Shown here piece by piece: positions 1 to 8,120 of a stretch of 64,000 nt of DNA. Each line of letters opens with the position of its first letter. Position 1 is the stretch's first letter. This DNA comes from Protonemura montana (taxonomy: Eukaryota > Arthropoda > Insecta > Plecoptera > Nemouridae), in assembly GCA_947568835.1 (NCBI GenBank), contig OX387603.1:6298701-6362700 (forward strand), in the 5' to 3' direction. Under the pieces are notes generated by a model. The model saw nothing but the letters and a program-made list of their open reading frames with translations. It was not told the DNA's origin and did not search any database. The translations under genes and the position numbers were made by a program.

Positions 1-1475
1 TTGATCTCGGGACCTTAAGCATGTGAAGTGCGTTCGCTAACCACACGACCAACCGAACATGTACACGTCAATTGTTTATATATATATATATATAAGACTT
101 CCTCGGTTGCTACTGTCACCAGGTGTCTCATATATATATAATAACCATGTGACGTGCGCATCCTCGGTTGGTCGTGTGGTTAGCGATCGCACTTCACGTG
201 CTTAGGGTCCCGGGATCAAATCCAATCCAACTTCTTTGAAAAAGTTCTCACGGAGATGGATATTTCCAATTAAAATCCTTCTATGTCAATTGGGAATTCA
301 TGACCTGTTTGCTGAGTCGATTTTTGCACATTTTTTGGGCGTCTGATTAAGACACTAGCAAAATTGCCGTGCGCTCCTGGCGCTTTGCGCCAGTCGCGCC
401 CGCCAATTTTGCGGGCCGTTCCCACGACCCCAAACCCCACCTATACCCCGTGTGCAGCTCCTAAGTCTAGCATCAAGTATATAAGAACGGTAGGTACTTA
501 GTGTTAACTTCAATCAGCGCCACCTGTTGGCTGAATCAGGAACTACCGCCAGTCTATGACGTATCAAACTATTGAACAAAAATCAAAATTTTTAAAAGTC
601 TAGAAGGTAGTATCAGATTCTGCCAACAGGTGGCGCTGATTGAAGTTAACACTAAGTACCTACCGTTCTTATATGCTTGATGCTAGACTTAGGAGCTGCA
701 CACGGGGTATAGGTGGGGTTTGGGGTCGTGGGAACGGCCCGCAAAATTGGCGGGCGCGACTGGCGCGAAGCGCCAGGAGCGCACGGCAATTTTGCTAGTG
801 TCTTAATCAGACGCCCAAAAAAAGTGCAAAAATCGACTCAGCAAACAGGTCATGAATTCTCGATTGACATAGAAGGATTTTAATTGGAAATATCCATCTC
901 CGTGAGAACTTTTTCAAAGAAGTTGGATGGGATTTGATCCCGGGACCCTAAGCACGTGAAGTGCGATCGCTAACCACACGACCAACCGAGGATGTGCACG
1001 TCACATGGTTATTATATATATATGAGACACCTGGTGACAGTAGCAACCGAGGAAGTCTTATATATATATATATAATAAACAAGTGACGTGAATATCTTCG
1101 GTTGGTCGTGTGGTTAGCGAACGCACTCCACATGCTAGGCGTCCCGAGATCAAATCCCATCCAACTTCTTTTAAAAAGTTCTCACGGAATTGGATAAATT
1201 CAATTAAAATCCTTCTATGTCAATCGGGAATTCATGACCTGTTTGCGGAGTCGATTTTTGCACATTTTTTGGGCGTCAGATTAAGACACTGGCAAAATTG
1301 CCGTGCGCTCCTGGCGCTTCGCGCCAGTCGCGCCCGCCAATTTTGCGGGCCGTTCCCACGACCCCAAACCCCACCTATACCCCGTGTGCAGCTCCTACGT
1401 CTAGCACCAAGTATATAGGAACGGGACTTAGTGTTAAGTGCAAAACTGACGCGAGCGCCACCTGGAGGCAAAAAT
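1..1475. repeat. Array of alternating inverted units with tRNA-like heads
   Basis: Bases 1-537 and 614-1153 are near-perfect inverted copies with almost no length change: paired positions sum to about 1154 throughout. They flank a spacer of about 76 bp. A third body copy in the first orientation runs 1165-1475. Each unit has a tRNA-like head (box-A-like tggtcgtgtgg, box-B-like gggatcaaatcc) at about 1-58 (minus), 160-230 (plus), 925-990 (minus) and 1097-1165 (plus). Opposed heads are separated by a TA-rich spacer. The same-orientation period is about 934 bp (accacacgaccaaccga at 40 and again at 973). The left end is cut by the window edge. I infer a tRNA-derived SINE-like unit that became arranged as a palindromic satellite. 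Confidence 0.85.
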
Positions 1476-1581
1476 TGGAACTACACTCTGGACTTGTAAA
1501 TTTTTTGATATTCTTTCAATGTTTCTTTGATAGTTTTTAGCTTATCGTGACAAACATCCACGTATGTGATTACAAGTAGAT

Positions 1582-1672
1582 GAGGTCTTCGTGGCCGAGT
1601 GGTGAAGCTGTCGGTGCTGCGTGCCGGAGGGACCACGTTCAAGCCCAGGTTAGGGAGATTTTTTTCTTATCA
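1582..1672 (+). repeat. tRNA-like (Ser/Leu-type) repeat with T-run
   Basis: Contains a good box A (gtggccgagtggt) and a box-B-like gttcaagccc at tRNA spacing, followed by a run of seven T that could end Pol III transcription. The outer ends do not form a clean acceptor stem. I therefore call it a tRNA-derived repeat or pseudogene rather than a working tRNA gene. Confidence 0.45.
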
Positions 1673-2334
1673 TCGTTATACAAATAAAGCAAGTAAAAAT
1701 GCCAGGGATGCATACCACCATTATTCAAATATTTAAACCTTACGGAACAGTACACATTTTACTAACAGATGGCGTTATTAGAGACATCAAAGATACGAAC
1801 AGTGCCTTCTTCGATGACAGTTATCAAGCGAACAAAATAATACCCCACACAGAACTCAGTCCAAGGTTCGCTAAAGCACACACAACCTCCCCCATCAAAC
1901 ATCCCCCGGCACATACATGAACTCGCCCTACGAGCTAAGATTCGGCTATTCACACCAACAGAGGTGCTGATAGCACTCGGCCTACCAAATGGTTGTCAGG
2001 ATCTAACTCAAAGATCCGAACCCCTCGGGGATCGACCGACCAGGATGACAGGTCTCACTCCGGTACCTCGACATGCTGCATCCAGGGTCTTGTCATTAAC
2101 TAAGTATGGCCGAGCGGGACCTAGTGTGTACGGCATGTCGACAGCGAACTCTGTTGGGACATCGAACAGTTATTGAGCAATTAAGCAAATGTCGGTAAAT
2201 CAGTGATCAGTCGGTAACTACTGTGTACCTACTCGCTAATTATCCAAGCTGCCGAATCGAAAACAACCGCGCGTTTTAAACACGTTCACCGTTCATACTA
2301 TGACACAATTGTATCCGTCTGTTGGGTGGATACT
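1673..2334. other. No gene seen
   Basis: Only short chance reading frames without splice signals or recognisable protein similarity. The stretch lies in the presumed next intron of, or the DNA downstream of, the last visible GXYLT exon. I see no strong repeat in it. Confidence 0.5.
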
Positions 2335-2760
2335 TTGGCCTCAGGGGTAGTTTGCACCCCCGAACACGATGAGCTATTTGGATATTGCGTTAACATCATA
2401 CTTTAGCCGCTATATTGATTTGAAACATTAAAACTAGAATAACTCCCTTGATATTAATCTGAAACAACAACAGGAATGCATTCGGATCCCCTGAAAATTC
2501 TACCCCTGTTGTCACCACTCGAGGGTCAAAATCCGTCACTTGAATTTTTACTAAAAAAATGTTTGCAAAAATCAATGGACCCCCCTTACGTTTTTTCCTG
2601 ATTTTTTAAGATTCTCCCATACTGTGGTCTAAGGGGTAGTTTGCACCCCCGAAAATGATGGAATATTCAGATTTTGCGTGAATATTATAGTTTGTCCTCA
2701 TAGGAAGTTTTGAGTTTTTAAACTTTGATATTTCCCCCAGTTTTGATCTCAGATGAAAAC
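2335..2760. repeat. Diverged tandem duplication, period about 295 bp
   Basis: The string ggggtagtttgcacccccga occurs at about 2344 and again at about 2635. In both copies it is followed by similar sequence (gatgagctatttggatattgcgt versus a gatggaatattcagattttgcgt-like stretch), with weaker similarity beyond. This looks like an old tandem duplication or two copies of one repeat family. Confidence 0.6.
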
Positions 2761-3044
2761 AGTGGCGTGTATTCAACTCACCTTCACGTTCCGCCACATT
2801 TTTTTTTTCTTCGAATGTTGGCAACCAAAAGTACGCATATAAACTTTAGATGCATACAAAATGTACGTAAGATTATATTTACTTTAATTGAAAGCCTTGA
2901 AGGTAGGCAATTGGTGATGCACGGCGTAACGATGGGAAGTCTAACTGCCAGGCGCACTGTACTTTGTCAAGCTGGATTTCAAAGTTAGTTTGACGTATTC
3001 GTGCTTCCTGTTAAAACCTACCTTCACTTTCATCCCTTAACTAC

Positions 3045-3095
3045 TAAATGAAAGCCACCTGTTGGCAGAAATTGGTACTACACTCCGGACTTAGA
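3045..3095. repeat. Fragment of the 1-1475 repeat body end
   Basis: The stretch gccacctgttggcagaaatt, followed by a tactacactccggactt-like tail, matches the end of the array body at 1455-1495 (cacctggaggcaaaaattgg, then an aactacactctggactt-like tail). It is a solitary relic of the same family about 1.5 kb away. Confidence 0.6.
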
Positions 3096-3127
3096 ATCAT
3101 TTTTCAAATTTGGTTAAATCTACTTCG

Positions 3128-3225
3128 ATGGTAAGAAACCAAAAAGCAGCATCACCGGGAATCGAACGCTGAACCTCCGCGACACGAATCACAGCTCATA
3201 CCACAGCGCTACGCTCAACTAGTTC
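3128..3225 (-). repeat. tRNA-like repeat
   Basis: Read on the minus strand it has a degenerate box A near tagcgctgtgg and a near-consensus box B, cgttcgattcccgg, at tRNA spacing, ending in gctgcttttt. No convincing acceptor stem was found, so it is probably a tRNA-derived SINE head. Confidence 0.4.
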
Positions 3226-3314
3226 TAACAAGAGGGTTATTGGTTGGTAATTACCAATATGGTTCTCTTCGTCATAGTTAAGTAATTTATATTTACATAC
3301 AAACTTGAACAATT

Positions 3315-3405
3315 GTCGGGTGCTCTAGTGGTCGAGCGGTTACAGTGTTCAGTTGCAAAGCAGTAGAATGCGCGTTCGAATCCCGTCGGCCAAATGTTTT
3401 TTTTT
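3315..3405 (+). repeat. tRNA-like repeat or tRNA pseudogene
   Basis: Box A (tagtggtcgagcgg) and box B (gcgttcgaatcccg) are both strong and correctly spaced, and a run of nine T follows about 10 bases after the B-box arm. The anticodon-region loop would read around ttgcaaa. The acceptor arm pairs poorly, so a functional tRNA is less likely than a tRNA-derived repeat. Confidence 0.5.
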
Positions 3406-3574
3406 CTCGTAATATGTAATATGGTCAAATATCTGATCGCTATCAAGCGTTTAAAAATTGCAGTTATACTACCGAGAATTAATCATCCTTTTTAACGTCA
3501 AAATTATCGTTTGATAAACGCCATTTCTATAGCAGATATATGGCAGTCAGTTGGGTAAGAAACATTGGTTTGCG

Positions 3575-3620
3575 TCGAATACACTAATGATACACTCAAA
3601 TACACTCAAATACACTATAG
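3575..3620. repeat. Short tandem repeat (acactcaaat-type decamer)
   Basis: Units of atacactcaa recur at 10-base spacing with decay at both ends, directly upstream of the next tRNA-like repeat. Confidence 0.6.
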
Positions 3621-3650
3621 TACACTAAAATCGTTTACAAGTGTATAATT

Positions 3651-3745
3651 AACTTCATGGGCTAGAGCAACACCCGCGATATGTGGAGTTCGAGATTCGA
3701 GTCCCCGTTTGGGCATCAATTTTTGAGACGGTTATAGTGTTAATA
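3651..3745 (+). repeat. tRNA-like repeat with shared 3' flank
   Basis: Has a box-A-like gggctagagcaac and a box B gattcgagtccccg. The sequence after box B (gcatcaatttttgaga and onward) recurs at 52870-52905, which shows that a dispersed repeat rather than a single tRNA is involved. Confidence 0.45.
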
Positions 3746-4023
3746 GTGTTCATACAAATTCATAATCAGTAATTCGTAAATTAAGCCTCCCCACTGAAAA
3801 TTGGTTTTCCGTGCACGGTATACATTCTTTAAATCACATCAACAAGCAGTCAAGTAATTACGGGAGGTTTCAATTTTTTCGTGGCCACTATTTTCAGTCT
3901 GATTAACTACTTTAAAATATCCTCGAATGATTCGTGCCGATAATTTTGGTTTCTTCTCCTCGACCGAGCTTCAAAACAACGTACCGCTTAGCAGAGAAAG
4001 AAATAAAACCCCCAGAGCAGTAC

Positions 4024-4207
4024 CTCCTTGGCCGTAGTATGGATGCTTCACTGGGTACGTGGCTCCGTTTCCCACGTTTTCGGGCGCCATTGCGGCTAAC
4101 TGGGAGGCGTTCATACGACCAAAATGCGCCCACACTTGCTCGATCGGTGCCAAGAACAACGCGTCGGTGTCGATGTAGATGATGGCGTCCTCCTCGACTA
4201 GCAGCTC
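4024..4207 (-). CDS. GXYLT-like exon 4 (DxD catalytic exon)
   Basis: 184 bp, entering in phase 0 after ctggacag and leaving in phase 1 at GAG|GTACTG. It contains the Asp-Thr-Asp metal/UDP-sugar motif in YIDTDALFL, then NASQLAAMAPEN and HPYYGQG, in the order seen in GXYLT1/2. The next exon should begin with the family's VNSGVM block. I could not find it in 1-4023, so the gene probably continues beyond the window's left edge. Confidence 0.92.
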
Positions 4208-6738
4208 CTGTCCAGGACAAATATTTCATGTTAAATCGCGCGCTCTGCTGGAGTCTCTGGTCTCTGGTAGTGGTGGAATTTTCTAGACAGAGTGTCTAGA
4301 AAAATGTAAAAATTTTCTTGAACCGTTGTAAAACCGACGAATGCACTAACAAAGGAGGATGGAACCTCGTTCTTCAGTTTTGCTGCCAGCAAAGGGGGCG
4401 GAAATTCTGTGCCTGAGTTTCCTCCATTTCAAAATTTAAATTTTCAAAATTCCATTTTTTCATTTCAAAATTCCGTGTCTAGGCGTTTGCAGCGCCTACT
4501 GCAGTAATTTTGAAAACCGCCGCCTGGTGCTATTGACGACGCCGTGATGCGCCCGTGCAATGAAAACTCTAAAAAAAATCCTCTTGGAGGATGGCTGCTT
4601 GACGGAGAGCACACCCGAGCACTTGTTTCCGTCAGTCACAATCCCCCTGTACGGCTCTCTGAGCGGCATTGACCCTGAAGAAGAAATGGACAAAGGCCGC
4701 GAAACGCTCTCAAAAGGACCTTAAAAAGACCACAAGTAAATCTCAACAGAGCAAGTCCGATACTCACCACAACAAACCTCTACTTAGTTTACAAGAGAAG
4801 GGTAAACCCGATGTCTGCATATAGTACATAGACCCACCGGCATGAAGAGACGCTGGGTTGAGCATGGCTTGAACATCTTCCTCCACATGTCGGCGTTTCC
4901 TTCTGGGAAACTGGGCGGCAGCAGCTTATACTTGACGGGTACAGCGCCTGCGCGGATTAACGCGTCCAGGCCCACCTTGAGCTGCGCAGCCAGCTCGGGG
5001 TCGACGAAAGCCAGCACCTGCGCAGCCGTAGTGTCAAGTACTTTGTGTTAAGGTTTAAAACTGAGTGTAGAAGGAGCCACTTTTCTATTGCTAAATATCA
5101 GTGGTATAACTTGACCCAGTGAACCCGGTTGACCCCGGTCGCTTCTTGTAAGCTACGCAACGTCAAATAGTCACCCTGAGAGGTGAGTGCGTCATCAAGA
5201 TGGCCGATTTGAGCATGGTCAGCGCCTCTTGAAGTCGGTCGTTACAAACGACGCACGCTATAGTGATCGTGTCGCGCTGCCGCGGGTCGGCCAACTCATA
5301 TTCCAGGAGGCGCGCTTGAGAGGGTGTGGTGCTGTCATCTGGCGAGGAAGGTTGCAAGCTTCGCTGCCCATTTGCTGTAACTTAATTACAAGTGCTAACT
5401 GCAACAGCAATAACTTAAAAATTACATGAATTTTCGAGCATGACAGGCATGAGCCTGAGCATGAGCCCATATGATACATTTTTTGTTTTTGTTTAAGAAC
5501 TTGACAACTAAACTGAAAACTGATAAAAAAAAACACAGTTAAAACGTCATTTGATTGCTGACTCCATTCCTATTGTGCATGTGCAGTTGCCATCGAAAGC
5601 ATCGAAGCTGATTGTATTTATTTTTGCAATTTCAAGCCTCCAGCTCGGTATTGACACGTGAACGTGCAAACATAAATCACATTTGACGACTGTTTTATCT
5701 GCAATTATAATTGCTTGAAATTACCGCAAAGGGTTTGATTATGGGTGTGTACTTTATGAGTATGAGCGCCTTTATGTGTGATTATGCAAGTTAGTAAGAA
5801 GATCTCGCGGAACGAATGCAGATAGGAAAGGGATCGCCTGACATCATGTTGAATTTCGAAACCATCCAAGTTGGTTAGATGACAAATTTAAATCGGCTTA
5901 ATTACTTCATTCAATCATCGGTTTCTCTTAATTCTGCTCTTCTTATCAGTTTTAGGTTTTCGTGAAGTAACGAAGGTCGCGGTGAAATCGAATATTTTTG
6001 GGGTTGAAAACGTTTGAAAACAAGCTAGACCTCGAGAAGTTGACTTAGCAGCACTCACGGACAATTTCTATACTCGGTTAAACTCGGTTGACATCGAATT
6101 TAAGTCAAAATCTATTATCACTGGTATTCTGATATTTTCAAAAGATTTCAACAAAGAAAATTGTGCTCAAAAAAAGAATGAATATTTAAGTTCAAATGTG
6201 GTATTTCATCAAGTAGGCACTGTTCTGTCACATTAAAAAAAAATAATTATGTAGCTGTCAATATTTTCTCTTTGTGCTAATATTCGTTTGAAATTTGAAC
6301 CTAGAACAGTTAAAATGGAGGCTTTAATTCTAAACCACTCTTCGATTTCAAAGAAAATATTGACATATATTTAATCATAACGCATTTCTATACTACAAAA
6401 TATTCAACGTTGAATTACTCTCTGAGCTTGTTTTGCCTAAATTAACTTGCTTTACGTGTGCCTAATGTCATTGATTTAGAGAATATCAAATCTTGTGCAA
6501 AAACCGAGTTTAGCGTGATTTTGGTGAAATCGACCAGATAGTCAACCAGTGAAATATACACAATTGAGACTGACTATGCAGGACAACACCTTTTACCCTT
6601 ATCATACACTAGAAGTTTTTTATGGATAGTAATTAGGTACTTGCCTAAGTTTTCGTGAACAGAGAGGCATTCGCATTTGCCCCATATCACTGCCAAAACG
6701 ACGCCGACGCTGACTAGGAGGTATAAACCACAAGCCAT
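4024..6738 (-). CDS. Glucoside xylosyltransferase-like glycosyltransferase (GT8), partial
   Basis: Gene-level entry. Four coding exons (6738-6645, 5374-5175, 5017-4838, 4207-4024) join in matching phases to give the first 219 residues; the remainder is off the left edge. The protein starts with a short cytosolic tail and one hydrophobic anchor (residues 5-19), typical of a Golgi/ER type II enzyme. Next come the family's strand 1 (IACVVCNDR), the MLKSA helix, the FKPCSTQRLF block, and the DxD metal/nucleotide-sugar site in YIDTDALFL (about residues 169-177). HPYYGQG follows, as in GXYLT1/2. Known family members transfer xylose from UDP-xylose to O-linked glucose on EGF repeats of Notch-type proteins. 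The C-terminal acceptor-binding part cannot be checked here. A related GT8 enzyme with a different acceptor is possible. Confidence 0.88.
4279..4303. repeat. Perfect 11-bp inverted repeat, loop of 3
   Basis: ttttctagaca at 4279-4289 and tgtctagaaaa at 4293-4303 form a tight hairpin with loop gag inside GXYLT-like intron 3. Function unknown; it may be the centre of a small fold-back element. Confidence 0.7.
4838..5017 (-). CDS. GXYLT-like exon 3
   Basis: Exactly 60 codons, phase 0 at both ends. Acceptor ctgcgcag, donor CCG|GTGGGT. It encodes VLAFVDPELAAQ (family: FHIF.ED.L), then LPPSFPEGNADMWRKMF and KPCSTQRLFMP. The last block is the strongest GXYLT-type signature (usual form FKPCASQRLFLP). 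Confidence 0.92.
5175..5374 (-). CDS. GXYLT-like exon 2
   Basis: 200 bp: two bases completing the preceding codon (Ala), then 66 codons. It encodes a low-complexity Ser/Thr/Asp stem (residues about 33-65) and the start of the GT8 fold: ITIACVVCNDRLQEAL, then MLKSAIL. The Cys-Asn-Asp-Arg stretch matches the family's ACGDR nucleotide-binding strand. Acceptor ttacag; donor AGG|GTGACT, phase 0. Confidence 0.88.
5375..6644 (-). other. GXYLT-like intron 1 (GC-AG type)
   Basis: 1270-bp AT-rich intron with donor GCAAGT and acceptor ttacag. No repeats with clear boundaries and no internal gene were seen. Confidence 0.65.
6645..6738 (-). CDS. GXYLT-like exon 1 (signal anchor)
   Basis: ATG at 6738-6736 starts MACGLYLLVSVGVVLAVIWG, a short tail followed by a single membrane anchor, then a Cys-containing stem. 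The frame stays open upstream without another ATG as far as 6849, so an upstream coding exon cannot be fully excluded. The 3' splice boundary is AG|GCAAGT, a GC donor, leaving phase 1. It joins the acceptor at 5374 in frame. A GT at 6641-6642 would give phase 2 and does not fit the next exon. Confidence 0.75.
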
Positions 6739-7511
6739 GATCACGACCAAGCGACTTGTGAACCAGACGACCGTTGCAAAGCAGACAAACCAGCCAGGCT
6801 GGAATCCGACACCGGTGCAGGTCTGATAAGAGCAGGAATATATTCTCACCTTTCTGTCTCAAGTTAGCTGGGGTCTACTTCGACTTAGCAGGAATTCCAT
6901 TCACTGAACGACGATCCAGTGTGTCTTAGCTTGATAAGTCGATGCAGTGTCATATTACCCAAGGTGTATGTAAGTGTATGTCAGGAAGAATGGGTCTTAA
7001 AATACTGGTGGGTTAAGGATTTAATCTTGTGTACCAATCGCCTCTCTTGTAACAATCTTTAAGACGTTAAACAAACAAAGATTATTTTTGTATTATTTTG
7101 GGGACTATAGAAAACTTGCCGGATTATCTTATTGATGAGCATTGCTAGTGGAGCAAAATCTTGAATTTCATTTACCCCAGAAAAAAATCACTTGTCTGCT
7201 TTTTTTAGTTAATCTCTGTGAGTGTCTATTTATTTGTACGCGGTCTAGCGGCCAAATGTCTGTTCTGATTTGAACCAAATTTGCAGAGCACATTTTTTGT
7301 TTTTTACAATGTAAGGTGTAGGACCTCCTAGAACGCAAGAAAATACAAAATTCGCCTCATAAAATCGACTTTTAATGCAGCCTTGGTTTGCGAGAATGTA
7401 CAATGAAAGTGATTACTCATATATTCTTGTAAGCTAATTCAATCAATACAAATATAGGCGTATTATTTGAGATTTGACCTACAAAAATATTATGCCAAAC
7501 TTAGTTACACA
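6739..7511. other. Intergenic: GXYLT upstream region and transporter downstream region
   Basis: About 770 bp separate the GXYLT start codon from the transporter polyadenylation signal, with both genes on the minus strand. The stretch near 7225-7310 (tctagcggccaaatg and following) resembles a decayed dispersed repeat. I see no clear TATA box. The GXYLT promoter or a 5' non-coding exon should lie here or further upstream. Confidence 0.5.
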
Positions 7512-7517
7512 TTTATT
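7512..7517 (-). terminator. Polyadenylation signal of the transporter gene
   Basis: AATAAA on the minus strand, 216-221 bases beyond the stop codon at 7734. This implies a 3' UTR of roughly 240 bases. Cleavage would fall near 7490-7500. Confidence 0.65.
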
Positions 7518-7733
7518 TTACAACAACGCTAACATACTCGTGAAGGACAATCATTTACATCTTACAAATAACAGTTAGCAATAGCAAACACTTAGCAACA
7601 TTCAAAATAACATTCTCTCATCGTCAAACTTGCATAAATAGCATCACCGACTTCAATCATCACCGCGCTAAATTATTGTCTCTCTTATGGCACCATTTTC
7701 GAATTGGTCCGTTCACTCGTTGCGCGCGCACTC

Positions 7734-8120
7734 TCAGACTGACGCTTCGTCGATGACCGTTATAACTCGTTTCGGGCCTGACATGAGACGCCATTTGTTG
7801 TTCGGACCTGCGCGAAAAGCTGGCAACTCTCTGCGCAGGTCTGGGCTTCCTCCAGCCATCATGGCCGCCGCGTCAGGCAGTTGCCTAGCCAGCGACCAGC
7901 GGCGACCTTTCCGGTCCAACACCACTGGCATTTCAGCGATCAAGTTGTTCTCGAACTCGGAAAGCATCAGGTAGTTTTCAACCTTGTTACAAGAGGTGAT
8001 GCAGTCGCCGATGTAGTCTAGGTCGTCGAGGAGGTTGTCTGGGAGGTCCATGTCGGCGATGCCTTCCTCCGAGATGCAAGTCAGCTCTGGTTTGTCGCCG
8101 CCCGCGGTCACGATCAGCGC
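7734..8120 (-). CDS. Transporter exon 8: cytosolic C-terminal tail and stop
   Basis: 128 codons plus stop, phase 0, acceptor cgtaccag. It encodes a hydrophilic acidic tail with ELTCISEEGIADMDLPDN, DDLDYIGDCITSCNKVENY and LMLSEFENNLIAE, then an Arg-rich segment (GRRWSLARQL) and the end VITVIDEASV. From memory, close sequence is found in the tails of insect SLC16 proteins, so the tail is under constraint. The last four residues EASV could bind a PDZ domain (class I-like S-x-phi is not quite met); this is speculative. Confidence 0.93.
   Translation of the reverse strand, partial: ALIVTAGGDKPELTCISEEGIADMDLPDNLLDDLDYIGDCITSCNKVENYLMLSEFENNLIAEMPVVLDRKGRRWSLARQLPDAAAMMAGGSPDLRRELPAFRAGPNNKWRLMSGPKRVITVIDEASV

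Noticed and set aside
4673-4709. ctgaaga...gaaac words resembling a hammerhead ribozyme core, as found in Penelope-like elements
   Set aside because: The two core words are present, but the intervening bases cannot form the required stem II. It may be a chance match or a very decayed relic.
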